A stretch of DNA of 64,000 nt from CAXXFQ01 sp963674475 (GCA_963674475.2 CAXXFQ010000019.1:682001-746000); one strand, 5' to 3'. Counted from the stretch's first letter, positions 16,114-24,865 are shown. Made by a program: numbers and translations. The notes: generated by a model from the sequence alone, not told the origin.

Positions 16114-16707
16114 ATGGCCAGGTTCACCGGCATCAACCACCTGGCCATGGCCACGGGCGACATGGACGCCACCGTCCGGTTCTGGCGCGACCTGCTCGGC
16201 ATGCGGCTGGTCGTGGGGCTGGGCCGTCCGGGCTACCGCCACTATTTTTTCGAGATAGCCGAACACGACATGATCGCCTTTTTCGAGTGGGACGGCGTGG
16301 AGCCGCTTGAGGAAAAAGACCACGGCGTGCCGGTCAGGGGACGCTACGCCTTCGACCACATCTCCTTCGAGGTGGCGGGCGAGGACGACCTGTGGGAACT
16401 CAAGGACAAGCTGGAGGCGGCGGGCTTCTGGTGTTCCGAGGTGGTGGACCACGGGTTCATCCACTCCGTCTATTCCTTTGATCCCAACAACATCGCCATC
16501 GAGTTCAGCGCGCCGGTTCCGGGCGTTGATCTGCGGGCCACCCCGGTCATGGCCGACCGCGACCCCACGGCCGAAGCCCGCAAGGGTCCCGAACCGCAGC
16601 CTTCGGCCTGGCCCGCCGTGACCGCCCCCACGCCCGAGGACGAGCGCGCGGTCTATGACGGCGAGGCCGAGACCATTCTCGACGCCCTCAAGAAACAGCG
16701 GGATTGA
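16114..16707 (+). CDS. VOC (glyoxalase/bleomycin-resistance) superfamily protein
   Basis: A 197-residue protein whose first 135 residues form a VOC metalloenzyme fold: TGINHLAMATGDMDATVRFW, HYFFEIAEHD, FDHISFEVAGEDD and NIAIEFSAPV give the expected His/Glu metal-ligand positions. The remaining 60 residues are a Pro-rich tail with no family resemblance. VOC members include glyoxalases, dioxygenases and epimerases, so the reaction cannot be named. It is the last gene of a three-gene operon with a thioesterase and meets the HDOD gene tail to tail. Confidence 0.85.
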   Translation: MARFTGINHLAMATGDMDATVRFWRDLLGMRLVVGLGRPGYRHYFFEIAEHDMIAFFEWDGVEPLEEKDHGVPVRGRYAFDHISFEVAGEDDLWELKDKLEAAGFWCSEVVDHGFIHSVYSFDPNNIAIEFSAPVPGVDLRATPVMADRDPTAEARKGPEPQPSAWPAVTAPTPEDERAVYDGEAETILDALKKQRD

Positions 16708-16719
16708 TCGGTCGCCGGA

Positions 16720-17979
16720 TCAGTCGGCGGGGAAGAAGGCGGCCATGATGTCGTTGGCCTGACGTTCGGCCTGGCGGGAGATTCCGGCCAGGTCCTTTCT
16801 TTCCAGCCCCAGGGCTTTCCAGGCGTTGGTGTTGAGTTCCGGCACCAGGGACGCGCCGCTGGAACCCATGGCCAGGGAGTGGGCGATGAAGTCCGCCACG
16901 TGGACCACGGAGGCCTCGCGGACCATGGACGCCTCGGTGGGCGTGTGGTGGTGATGGACCAGCACTTCCAGGAAAGCGGGCAGCCGCCAGTGCTTGAGCA
17001 TGCGCCCGCCGATCTCCGCGTGGGTGCAGCCCCAGACCGACTGCTCCACTTCCACCAGTCCCTTGCGGCCCACGGCGGCCTGGCGCAGCACCTCGGTGGC
17101 CTCGTCGATATGGCTGCGCAGGATGATCAGCCGACCGATGTCGTGCAGCAGCCCGGCCACGAAGAATTTCTCGTCACCCTCCATGCCCAGCTTGCTGGCC
17201 AGCAGCCGGGCCACGATGCCGCACATCACCGAGTGCAGCCAGAACTCCTTGAGGGTGAAGAATTTTTCTGGAATGCCATCGAAGGCGGTGATGACCGACA
17301 CGCCCAGGGCGAGATTGACCAGCTGGTTGGTGCCCACGATGGTCACGGCCCGGGACAGGGTGTCGATCTCGCTCGGAAAGCCGTAAAAAGGCGTGTTGAC
17401 CATCTTCAGCAGCTTGGCGGACAGGGCCACGTCCTTGCTGATGACCTCGGCCACGTAGGCCGCCGAACTGCGCGGGTTCTTGAGGGCCTCGGAGATCTGG
17501 TAGAAAATGTTCGGCAGGGAGGCCAGCTCCATCTCCTGCTTGACCACCTCGTTCGGATTGATGCGCGCCTCCGGGGTCTCGGGCTGGCAGAAGAGGCCCA
17601 CGTCGTCGTCGTGGGTCGTGGCCGAGAGCATCCAGCGCGCCTGTTCGGGGTCCACCCCCCGAGCCTGGCGCAGCACGTAGAGTTTGGCCATCTCCTGGAC
17701 CACGGGATGGGAGGAGGGGTTGAGCACGAACCGTTGGGCGGCCAGGATCTTGCACGCGTCGAGCACTTCCGGGTGCAGCTGGTCCAGGGAGGTGGGATTC
17801 TCGTCTTCGTCCTCGTCGCCCTGGATGACCGCTTCGACGATTCCCCAGACGCGGCAGGTGCGTAGATGCGCGTCGGTGATGACCGCGCCGCGCGGCAGGA
17901 GCATGCGCCCTTCTGCCGTGGTCAGGTCCTCGGCCAGGACCATCCCCGGCTCAATGTCGTCGATTTTCAGCTTCGGCAT
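16720..17979 (-). CDS. HDOD-domain signalling protein
   Basis: A 419-residue protein. Residues 1-50 (IDDIEPGMVLAEDLTTAEGRMLLPRGAVIT) form the small N-terminal domain often preceding HD-GYP/HDOD modules. The HDOD domain spans about 160-370, with LASLPNIFYQISEAL, LSAKLLKMVNTPFYG, the HD remnant FVAGLLHDIGRLI and VLVHHHHTPTEAS. HDOD proteins act in stress, motility or cyclic-di-GMP signalling, mostly without proven catalysis. ATG 17979 is chosen over an upstream in-frame ATG because AGGGGA precedes it and the family domain begins there. Confidence 0.88.
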   Translation of the reverse strand: MPKLKIDDIEPGMVLAEDLTTAEGRMLLPRGAVITDAHLRTCRVWGIVEAVIQGDEDEDENPTSLDQLHPEVLDACKILAAQRFVLNPSSHPVVQEMAKLYVLRQARGVDPEQARWMLSATTHDDDVGLFCQPETPEARINPNEVVKQEMELASLPNIFYQISEALKNPRSSAAYVAEVISKDVALSAKLLKMVNTPFYGFPSEIDTLSRAVTIVGTNQLVNLALGVSVITAFDGIPEKFFTLKEFWLHSVMCGIVARLLASKLGMEGDEKFFVAGLLHDIGRLIILRSHIDEATEVLRQAAVGRKGLVEVEQSVWGCTHAEIGGRMLKHWRLPAFLEVLVHHHHTPTEASMVREASVVHVADFIAHSLAMGSSGASLVPELNTNAWKALGLERKDLAGISRQAERQANDIMAAFFPAD

Positions 17980-18094
17980 GCCATCCCCTGAGTCAAAAGT
18001 ATCGGCTGGACGTACTCTAAGGTATTTGTTTTTTTCGGGCAACAGAATATGCCTTGCCAAGGATTAGAAATGACGGCAGCTTGTCCCCGGAGGG

Positions 18095-18829
18095 ATGGTC
18101 TTGTCCGATACGCCGTGTTTCCTGCCGTTTCCCGCCCCCTGCCGGACGGGTGTTTTTTTGGCCCGCCACAAGCGGTTCACGGTGGAGGCGCGCGCCCTGG
18201 ACGGGGACGACGCCGGACAGGTCCTCCTGGCTCACACCAACAACACCGGGACCATGCTCGGCCTGCTCCGGCCCGGAAGCACGGCCCTGCTCTCGCCCGC
18301 AGCCAATCCCGCGCGCAAGCTCAAGTACACCCTGGAGGCCCTTGAGCTGGACAACGCTTTCGTGGGCGTGAACACCCTCACCCCCAACCGCATGCTGCAC
18401 GCGGCCTGGCAGGCCGGGGCCATGGACGAAATGGCGGGCTACACCGGATTCCGCAAGGAGGCCAAGGTCGGCGAGAGCCGGCTGGACGCGCATTTGTCCG
18501 GCCCGGCGGGCGAGCTGTGGGTGGAGTGCAAGAACGTGACAATGGTCGAGGACGACGTGGCCTGTTTCCCGGATGCGGTCACCGAACGCGGCCAGAAACA
18601 CCTGCGCGAACTCATGGCGCTGGCCGAAACCGGCGCGCGCGTGGCCCTGTTCTTCCTGGTGCAGCGGCCCGACGGCCACTGTTTCGGCCCGGCCGACGTG
18701 GTGGACCCGGTCTACGCGGAGCTGTTCTACCAGGCCCTGGACCGGGGCGTGGAGGCCTGGCCCTACGTGGCCCACGTGGACGAAAACGGCATCCGGCTGG
18801 GCCGCAAACTCAAGGTGGTGCGACCGTGA
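18095..18829 (+). CDS. sfsA: SfsA family DNA-binding/sugar fermentation stimulation protein
   Basis: A 244-residue SfsA homologue: FPAPCRTGVFLARHKRFTVE, HTNNTGTM (for the usual CPNTGSM), VGVNTLTPNR, GESRLDAHL, LWVECKNVTMVEDD and FPDAVTERGQKHLREL. The nuclease-like E-x-K core is in VECKN. The role is poorly defined. In Escherichia coli it affects maltose genes and binds DNA. ATG 18095 directly abuts GGAGGG, so TTG 18101 with better spacing is an alternative start. The stop overlaps the next gene (GTGA). Confidence 0.9.
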   Translation: MVLSDTPCFLPFPAPCRTGVFLARHKRFTVEARALDGDDAGQVLLAHTNNTGTMLGLLRPGSTALLSPAANPARKLKYTLEALELDNAFVGVNTLTPNRMLHAAWQAGAMDEMAGYTGFRKEAKVGESRLDAHLSGPAGELWVECKNVTMVEDDVACFPDAVTERGQKHLRELMALAETGARVALFFLVQRPDGHCFGPADVVDPVYAELFYQALDRGVEAWPYVAHVDENGIRLGRKLKVVRP

Positions 18830-19677
18830 CCGGCCTGCTCATCGGCGCGATCATCATCAGCTTTTCCTCGGTCATGGTCCGGCTGGCCGACGTGCCGCCC
18901 GACGTGGCCGGGTTCTACCGGCTGTTCGTGGGCGGGCTGGGCATGGGGGTGTTCCTGTGGCGCATGGGCAAGCTTGGGCACTTCACGCGCCACATCTGGA
19001 CCTGGTCCCTGCTCTCGGCCCTGTTCTTCATGGGCGACTTCTTTTTCTGGCACCGGGCCATCGGCCTGGTCGGGCCGGGCATGGCGACCATGCTCGCCAA
19101 TTTCCAGGTCATCGTGCTGGCCGCCGTGTCCGTGGTCTTCCTGCGGGAAAAGGTCACCGTGCCGTTCATGGCGGCCATTCCTATGGCCCTGGGCGGGCTG
19201 TACCTCATGGTCGGCGTGTCCTGGGAGAGCTTCACCGCCGACTACCGGGTGGGCGTGGCCTTCGGCCTGCTCGCGGCCCTGTTCTACGCCCTGTACCTGC
19301 TCAGCCTGAAATTCTCCCTGAACAAGGCCGGGGCCGATCCCCTGGCCATGGCCTGCGCCGTGGCCCTGCTCACCGGGGTGCTGTTGGGCGGTTTGTCCGT
19401 GGGGCAGGGGGAGTCCTTTGTCATTCCGGACCTGCGCTCGCTCCTGGCCCTGGCCACGCTGGCCCTGGTCTGCCACGCGGTGGGGTGGTTCCTGATCACC
19501 CGTTCGGTGCAGATGGTGCGCACCTCCCTGGTGGGGTTGATCCTGCTCTTGCAGCCTACGCTGTCCTTTGTCTGGGATATTCTTTTCTTCGGCAAGCCGG
19601 TCAATGGGGTGGAGATTGCGGGGGTTGGGTTGGCGTTGGTGGGGATTTATCTTGGTTCCCTGAAGGGGAAGAAATAG
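18826..19677 (+). CDS. EamA/DMT-family membrane transporter
   Basis: About 283 residues and ten hydrophobic helices in two homologous halves, the drug/metabolite transporter (EamA) layout. The first half has VMVRLADVPPDVAGFYR and ATMLANFQVIVLAAVSVVF. The second has FGLLAALFYALYLLSLKFS and SLVGLILLLQPTLSFVWDIL. The start is GTG 18826, overlapping the sfsA stop. The substrate is unknown; members export amino acids, sugars or metabolites. A perfect 8-bp hairpin (19683-19702) follows the stop. Confidence 0.87.
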   Translation: MTGLLIGAIIISFSSVMVRLADVPPDVAGFYRLFVGGLGMGVFLWRMGKLGHFTRHIWTWSLLSALFFMGDFFFWHRAIGLVGPGMATMLANFQVIVLAAVSVVFLREKVTVPFMAAIPMALGGLYLMVGVSWESFTADYRVGVAFGLLAALFYALYLLSLKFSLNKAGADPLAMACAVALLTGVLLGGLSVGQGESFVIPDLRSLLALATLALVCHAVGWFLITRSVQMVRTSLVGLILLLQPTLSFVWDILFFGKPVNGVEIAGVGLALVGIYLGSLKGKK

Positions 19678-20050
19678 GGAAGGCCGTCCGGGGACGGACG
19701 GCGATGAAGAATTGGAAGAAAGCGCCTTCGGCGCAGAGCCGGGTGGGCTGCTGCGCAGCCCAATGCCCTCCATGTCCTGCGCGGACGGCGGTTCACTTTT
19801 TGGAGCGCCAAAAAGGGAACACAAAAAGCGCTTTTCAGATGATCTCCCGCCTCGCGATCACAGGCCAAGAGCCTGATCAAAACGGGACGGCTTCACTCCA
19901 GGAAAAGTAATGTCCCTGCCTCCCCAAACACACCGAGTTCAACCAATTCCGTACGGGCAGCCGAACGAGAGCCGCCTTACCCGTTTTGTCACGCTCTAAG
20001 CCTCGTGCTCGAGGGCTAACCGCAGGTCTCCGAACAGTGTTTGGGATTGA

Positions 20051-20086
20051 AAGGCAAGTGCGAGAGCTATTTGCTTGCCTTTTTCT
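20051..20086 (+). terminator. Intrinsic terminator-like hairpin, + direction
   Basis: AAGGCAAG (20051-20058) pairs with CTTGCCTT (20074-20081), followed by TTTCTT. It lies 370 bp past the last coding gene, so if used it may end an unrecognised transcript. Confidence 0.5.
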
Positions 20087-20102
20087 TAAAATAAACCTTT
20101 CC

Positions 20103-20180
20103 CGGTTTGGGCGATGGGAGACGGCTGAAAATGTTTGGCGAAGCCGCACCATTTTTATCCGTCTCCCATCGCCCAAACCG
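20103..20180. repeat. Long hairpin with 22-bp perfect arms
   Basis: Arm 1 (20103-20124, starting CGGTTTGGGCGATGGG) is perfectly complementary to arm 2 (20159-20180, ending CCCATCGCCCAAACCG). The 34-base spacer pairs further (AAAATG with CATTTT, and GGC-GAA-GCC), so nearly all 78 bases fold. No second copy was noticed in the window. Confidence 0.75.
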
Positions 20181-20469
20181 CTACCCGGCACGGCAGCGGC
20201 GTCCGTCCGAACGTCGCTGCATGGCACGTACTCCCGCGCTACGCCCCCGCGAAGCGGCTATGGGATTCTTAAGGCCCTCGGCCTTAAGCGGGTCCAGGGC
20301 AGCGCCCTGGTCGCCCCGAAGGGGTCCCCCGGAAGGGCCGCCGGAGGCATCTTTTCCCCGCTGGCAAGCGTTCTTTGCGTTCCGGGGCGCATGGTGGTAG
20401 GAGAGGCCACCGACAGGGTGGCGGGCTTTCCGTTGCCGCATACATTGGGGCGTGTCCCCGGAGCATTTC

Positions 20470-21237
20470 ATGTCCGACGAAACCCAGGAGTTCCTGGATT
20501 CCCTGCCCGAGCTGGAAGAGGGCAGGACGTATAATTTCAAGTGTTATCCCGGCATATCCTGTTTCAATGCCTGCTGCACCGATCTGAACATGGTGTTGAC
20601 GCCTTATGACGTGTTGCGGTTGCGCCGGGCGCTGCACAAGGGGAGCGTGGATTTTCTGGGCAGCCACACCACCGGCCATTTTTCGCAGGACACGCAGTTC
20701 CCGGAGTTCCGGCTGCGCATGATGGACAATGAGTCCCGGACCTGTCCGTTCGTGAGGGAGGATGGGTGTTCCGTGTACGCGGACCGGCCCGGCGCGTGTC
20801 GGATGTACCCCTTGGGTCGGGCCACCAGCCCGGACGGCAACGGCGGCGTGTGCGAGCGGTTTTTCATTGTCCGGGAGGACCACTGCAAGGGGTTCCTGGA
20901 GCCGGACGAGTGGTCCGGCGCGTCCTGGAAGAAGGACCAGGGGTTCGAGGACTACACGGCCAGCAACGACCGGTACATGAACATCCTGGCCCGGATCAAG
21001 GAGGGCGGCGTTCCGGTCTCCGAGAAGATGGGCCACATGGCCGTGCTCGCCCTGTACAAGGTGGACGAGTTCCAGGCCTTCATCACGAAGATGCGCCTGT
21101 TCGACCGTCTGGAAGTGGACGTGAAGCGGCAAAAGGCGATACTGGAGGACGAGTTCGTGGCGTTGTCGTTCGCCATGGACTGGTTCGAGCTGATGCTGTT
21201 TCATGACTGCGCCAACCTCAAGGAGAAAGGAGCCTGA
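20470..21237 (+). CDS. YkgJ-family cysteine-cluster protein
   Basis: A 255-residue protein of the YkgJ/UPF0153-type cysteine-cluster family, thought to bind zinc or an iron-sulfur cluster. Cysteines fall in the family arrangement: CYPGISCFNACCTDL near residue 19-33, TCPFVREDGCSVYADRPGACRMYPLG around 88-113, then VCERFF and DHCKGF. ATG 20470 is favoured over GTG 20452 because CGGAG sits at proper distance. The C-terminal 110 residues are helical and less conserved. The adenylyltransferase gene follows after 5 bp, so the two are probably co-transcribed. Function unknown. Confidence 0.88.
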   Translation: MSDETQEFLDSLPELEEGRTYNFKCYPGISCFNACCTDLNMVLTPYDVLRLRRALHKGSVDFLGSHTTGHFSQDTQFPEFRLRMMDNESRTCPFVREDGCSVYADRPGACRMYPLGRATSPDGNGGVCERFFIVREDHCKGFLEPDEWSGASWKKDQGFEDYTASNDRYMNILARIKEGGVPVSEKMGHMAVLALYKVDEFQAFITKMRLFDRLEVDVKRQKAILEDEFVALSFAMDWFELMLFHDCANLKEKGA

Positions 21238-21242
21238 TCCCC

Positions 21243-21725
21243 ATGGCATTGCCCACCAATCCCAAGCTGATGAGCGTGCGCACGTTTTTGAAGCGCAAGG
21301 CGGAGTTTATTCCCGGCCACCGGCTGGTCTTCACCAACGGCTGCTTCGATATTCTCCATGCCGGGCACGTGGACCTGCTGACCAGGGCGCGCGCCCTGGG
21401 CGACTCCCTGGTATTGGGACTGAACTCCGACGAGTCCGTGAAGATGCTGGGCAAGGGCGACGACCGTCCCCTGAACAGCCAGGAGGAGCGGGCGTTCGTC
21501 CTGGCCGGGCTGGCCTGCGTGGACTACATCGTCATCTTTCACGAGTCCACGCCTCTGGAGCTGATCAAGGCGGTGCGGCCCCAGGTGCTGGTCAAGGGCG
21601 GGGACTGGCCCGTGGACCAGATCGTGGGCAACGACGTGGTCGCCAAGGCGGGCGGTGAGGTCCTGAGCCTGCCCCTGCTGGAGGGCTACTCCACCACCGG
21701 GTTCCTGGAGAGGGTGCGCGGTTAA
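21243..21725 (+). CDS. rfaE2: D-glycero-beta-D-manno-heptose 1-phosphate adenylyltransferase
   Basis: A 160-residue single-domain nucleotidyltransferase with the RfaE/HldE C-terminal signature FTNGCFDILHAGHVDLL (HxGH catalytic motif), GLNSDESVKMLGKG, and LVKGGDWPVDQIVGND. It activates heptose 1-phosphate to ADP-heptose for lipopolysaccharide inner core. In many bacteria it is fused to a kinase; here it stands alone, so a separate HldE kinase domain should exist elsewhere. AAGGAG lies 13 bases before ATG. A strong terminator follows. Confidence 0.92.
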   Translation: MALPTNPKLMSVRTFLKRKAEFIPGHRLVFTNGCFDILHAGHVDLLTRARALGDSLVLGLNSDESVKMLGKGDDRPLNSQEERAFVLAGLACVDYIVIFHESTPLELIKAVRPQVLVKGGDWPVDQIVGNDVVAKAGGEVLSLPLLEGYSTTGFLERVRG

Positions 21726-21740
21726 GATTGCCTCCGGCGG

Positions 21741-21787
21741 CTTAAGAACCCTTTGAAAAGGGTTCTTAAGAATCTCCTAAACTTTTT
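21741..21787 (+). terminator. Strong intrinsic terminator after rfaE2
   Basis: A perfect 14-bp stem, CTTAAGAACCCTTT (21741-21754) with AAAGGGTTCTTAAG (21757-21770), is followed by AATCTCCTAAAC and T5 (21783-21787). It is preceded by the module GCCTCCGGCGGC. The same architecture recurs in reverse at 54.2 kb. Confidence 0.8.
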
Positions 21788-21873
21788 GGGCGCCTTCGGC
21801 GGATTCGCTGGTTGCCTTGGTGTGGTCTGTTTTTCCGGCCTCGATTTTTATCGGGGCTGGTTTTTTTTGCCGG

Positions 21874-24324
21874 TCAGGCGGCGCGGTGCCTGCCGGACAC
21901 CTGTGCGCCGAAGATTTCCCAGGTTTTCAGAAAGGTGTCGTCAAAGGTCCGCCGTTCCACGTGGCGGCGTGCCTTGCGGCCCATGTATTCGATGCGCTCG
22001 GGCGCGTCCACGAGATGGATGACGGCCCTGAGCAGGGCGTCGGCGTCCCCGGCCGGGAAGATCAGGCCGGTCTCGTCCGGGAGCACGTTTTCGCGCGGGC
22101 CGCCCCGGTCCGTGACGATGACCGGCAGGCCGGACGCCTGGGCCTCCAGGACCACGTTGCCGAAGGTGTCCGTGGCCGAGGGGAACACGAACACGTCGGC
22201 CGAGGCGTAGGCCTGGGCCAGTTGCTCGCCGACCAGGGTGCCGGTGAAGGTGGCGGGCGCGTTTTTCAGCAGCCGCTGCATCTCCTTGAGGTAGGGACCG
22301 TCCCCGACCACGATGAGCTGGAGATTGTCCCGGATGGCGGCCCCCTTCCTGAAGGCTTCGGCGAGCACGTCGAGGCCCTTTTCCATGGAAACCCTGCCCA
22401 CATAGAGCAGCTTGGTGCGGCCCTGGACGTCGAACCGGTGGTAGAACCCGTTTCTCTTGTCCGGGTGGAACCGGTCCGTGTCCACGCCGCGCGGGTAGGT
22501 GATGATCTTTTCCGGGTCGATGCCCCGGTCGGCCAGCTCGAACCGGGTGGACTCGCTGGGCGCGTAGATGACCTGCATCTGGTTGTAGAACCAGCTCATG
22601 TAGCGCCAGCAGCCGTCCTCCAGCCCGGCGTCCTCGGTGAACGCTCCCACGTATTCGGGAAAGGCGGTATGGTAGGTTCCGTGGAAGGGGAGCTTGAGGA
22701 TCCGGGAGATGGCCAGGCCCGCCAGGCCGACCGGGCCGGGCGTGGCCGCCAGGATGCAGTCGTACTCCTGCTCGAAGCAGTGGGTGAGCATGTCCAGGAA
22801 CGGCGGGTAGGCCAGGGAGATGTCCTCGTATTCCGGGATGGTGTAGCGGCCCACCGGGGCGAAGCTCACCGCGCCGGGCACGTCCGCCCTGGCCCCGCAG
22901 GTGATCACGGTCATGTCCTTGCCGTGCCGGGCCACCATCTTGAGCTGCTGGCGGATGGTCCGGGCCACGCCGTTGACCTCGTCGAAGGTGTCCGTGAAAT
23001 GGGCGATCTTGAGGTCGCGGCTTCGCCGGTTGCGTCCGCCGGACCGGAACCGGGCCAGGCACTCGCGGGAAAAGGCGCGCTCGCTGGCGAACAGGTCGTA
23101 ACCCACGAAGTAGGGGGCGAGCAGGGCGTAAAGCGACCCGGCCGAGCCGATGGAGTGGAACACGTCGAAGAGGTTGGCCCCGAGCACGGAGTTCAGGGTC
23201 CGGTCCGCGAACTGGGCCAGCACGCGGTTGGCGGCCAGGGACACGAACCTGGACCACTCCTTTTCCAGGGTGACCACGTCGCGCACCTTGCCGCGCGCGA
23301 TGCGCATCAGGTCCGGGTCGTGGGCGATGATGTCGGCCGCCTCCTTGAGCAGGGCGTCCTGCACGGATTCGGCCGGGCCGTACTCTTGGTGCAGGGTGGC
23401 CTTGCCGCGCCCGATGAGCCTGAGAAATTTTTCCACCAATCCCTGGTCCCCGGTGTCGCGGCCGGGGTCCAGCGCGCCCTTGGCGAACCGGAAGCAGAGG
23501 TGCTCGCTGGCCGCGTGGCTCATGGCCCCGGTGCGCGAGCGGTAGAAGCTGTAGGCGATGCCGTACAGGTTGTGGGCCATGGTCCGGGGTGTGGCCGGGG
23601 TGCCGCCGAGACGGCAGCTGTGGTCGAGCAGGGATGCGTGCACGTTCGCCATCGAGGGGTCGCCCTCAAGCACGGTGTGCATGCGGGCGATATTCAGGGA
23701 GGAGTGGTCGTCGGACCCGCCCATGATGCCCTTGACCCAGGGGCGGTCGCCGTGGGGTTCGATCTTGTGCGCGTTGGACAGCCGCTCGATGTCCATGGGG
23801 GTGAGCCGGGTCAGGATGTCGCGCAGGACCTGGTTCTGGCGCGCGTCGCGGGTGCCGTTTTCCTCGAAGAGCGTGAAAAGAAGCAACGCCTGCTCGAAGT
23901 GGGCAGGCGTCAGCCGGTCGTTCACCGCGAAGAGCGGGTGGGCCAGGGCGTGGGTGATGCCCCGGCCCCGCAGGTAGGGGACTAGGTCGAACACGTTTTC
24001 CCGCACCCGCTGGATGTCCTCGTGCTGCGCCTCGGTGATGTCCCAGGCGAGCACGTGCAGCTTGCACTTGTCCTCCGGGAAATAGGTGGTGATCTCCTCG
24101 CTGACGAAGGTCCCGGGCAGGTGGGCGATGGACAGGGCCCCCTCGATGGTGTTGTGGTCGGTGACGGTCACCAGGTCCATGCCGCGCGACCGGGCGATGG
24201 AGTAGAGGCTGAGCGGCTCGGTGAAACTCTCCGGGCAGCCGATCTTCTGGAGAATCCACTGCGACGGGCGCGTGGAGAACTTGGAGTGGACGTGCAGGTC
24301 CACCTTGAAGCTGGAATCGGCCAT
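21874..24324 (-). CDS. PHP-domain/family 4 glycosyltransferase fusion
   Basis: An 816-residue two-part protein. Residues 1-400 carry a PHP phosphoesterase-like domain: DLHVHSKFSTRPS supplies the first His pair, VTVTDHNTIEGAL the Asp-His, and MGGSDDHSSLN the later ligands. Residues 430-816 are a GT-B glycosyltransferase family 4 enzyme: IAHFTDTFDEVNGVARTIRQQ, YPRGVDTDRFHP, LLYVGRVSMEKGLDVLAEAF and the donor-site ATDTFGNVVLEAQASGLPVI. The glycosyltransferase half resembles mannosyl- or digalactosyl-lipid synthases. ATG 24324 has GGAGGG upstream. The substrate of either half is unknown. Confidence 0.88.
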   Translation of the reverse strand: MADSSFKVDLHVHSKFSTRPSQWILQKIGCPESFTEPLSLYSIARSRGMDLVTVTDHNTIEGALSIAHLPGTFVSEEITTYFPEDKCKLHVLAWDITEAQHEDIQRVRENVFDLVPYLRGRGITHALAHPLFAVNDRLTPAHFEQALLLFTLFEENGTRDARQNQVLRDILTRLTPMDIERLSNAHKIEPHGDRPWVKGIMGGSDDHSSLNIARMHTVLEGDPSMANVHASLLDHSCRLGGTPATPRTMAHNLYGIAYSFYRSRTGAMSHAASEHLCFRFAKGALDPGRDTGDQGLVEKFLRLIGRGKATLHQEYGPAESVQDALLKEAADIIAHDPDLMRIARGKVRDVVTLEKEWSRFVSLAANRVLAQFADRTLNSVLGANLFDVFHSIGSAGSLYALLAPYFVGYDLFASERAFSRECLARFRSGGRNRRSRDLKIAHFTDTFDEVNGVARTIRQQLKMVARHGKDMTVITCGARADVPGAVSFAPVGRYTIPEYEDISLAYPPFLDMLTHCFEQEYDCILAATPGPVGLAGLAISRILKLPFHGTYHTAFPEYVGAFTEDAGLEDGCWRYMSWFYNQMQVIYAPSESTRFELADRGIDPEKIITYPRGVDTDRFHPDKRNGFYHRFDVQGRTKLLYVGRVSMEKGLDVLAEAFRKGAAIRDNLQLIVVGDGPYLKEMQRLLKNAPATFTGTLVGEQLAQAYASADVFVFPSATDTFGNVVLEAQASGLPVIVTDRGGPRENVLPDETGLIFPAGDADALLRAVIHLVDAPERIEYMGRKARRHVERRTFDDTFLKTWEIFGAQVSGRHRAA

Positions 24325-24356
24325 GGCGGTACCCTCCGGTTGGGGTGTGGCCCCGG

Positions 24357-24707
24357 TTAGGCGCAACGCCTGGTCAGGCCGTCTTCCAATGCCGACTGGC
24401 AGTGCACGCAGAGGCGGGCCGAGGGATTGGCCTTGAGCCGGGCCGTGCCGATGGGGTCGCCGCACTCCTCGCACAGGCCGTAGTCCGCCTCGCCCAGCCG
24501 CCTGAGGGCGTTTTCCAGCTCGCGCAGGCGCGCGGCGCGGCGGTTGCGCACGGCCATGCTCACGCCCTGGCTGGCCAGCTGGGTGGCGAAGTCGGTTTCG
24601 TCCGGGCAGTTTTCGGTCACAAAGGGCTCGTCGCCGCCCAGGTCGGCCAGTATGGACAGGCCGCGCATCAGGTGGGTGCGGATTTCCTTTCGCTGCATCT
24701 CGGTCAT
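24357..24707 (-). CDS. DksA/TraR-type C4 zinc-finger protein
   Basis: A 116-residue protein of the DksA/TraR family, which binds the RNA polymerase secondary channel. The C-terminal zinc finger CEECGDPIGTARLKANPSAR followed by LCVHC has all four cysteines. The N-terminal helices (RRAARLRELENALRRLGEADYG) form the coiled coil. The acidic tip residues of classical DksA are not obvious, so it may be a paralogue. GGAGGAAACACC precedes ATG 24707. The fusion gene 32 bp downstream may share its transcript. Confidence 0.88.
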   Translation of the reverse strand: MTEMQRKEIRTHLMRGLSILADLGGDEPFVTENCPDETDFATQLASQGVSMAVRNRRAARLRELENALRRLGEADYGLCEECGDPIGTARLKANPSARLCVHCQSALEDGLTRRCA

Positions 24708-24865
24708 GGTGTTTCCTCCGGGTTCAGGATGTTTCCATAGGACAGTCTCTATCGCCATCCTGGCCGGGGAGAATGGCGCTTCAGTTACAGCTGGCCGACA
24801 ATTCGGCACCTCCTTGCTTCCTAAATCCATGGACGAACGTTGGTTTGCACGCTATTCTCCCGCGC

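Larger units (their letters stand above)
19678..20469. other. 0.8 kb gene-free stretch rich in hairpins
   Basis: No credible gene. From left to right it contains GCCGTCCG-GGGA-CGGACGGC (19683-19702), GGGCTGC-TGC-GCAGCCC (19745-19761), a terminator-like AAGGCAAG/CTTGCCTT plus T-run (20051-20086), a 78-bp long hairpin (20103-20180), CTTAAGGCC-CTC-GGCCTTAAG (20267-20287) and CCAGGGC-AGC-GCCCTGG (20293-20309), then a GCCGCCGGAGGC module (20338-20349) related to the terminator family at 21.7 and 54.2 kb. It could encode a small RNA between about 19900 and 20086, but no known RNA family was recognised. Confidence 0.5.

Noticed and set aside
19890..20050. tRNA or 6S RNA gene in the gap after the EamA transporter
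   Set aside because: No cloverleaf with a proper T-loop and acceptor stem, nor a 6S-like central bubble, could be drawn.
21817..23985. 722-codon + strand open frame
   Set aside because: It is the antisense shadow of the PHP-glycosyltransferase gene, open only because of high GC content.
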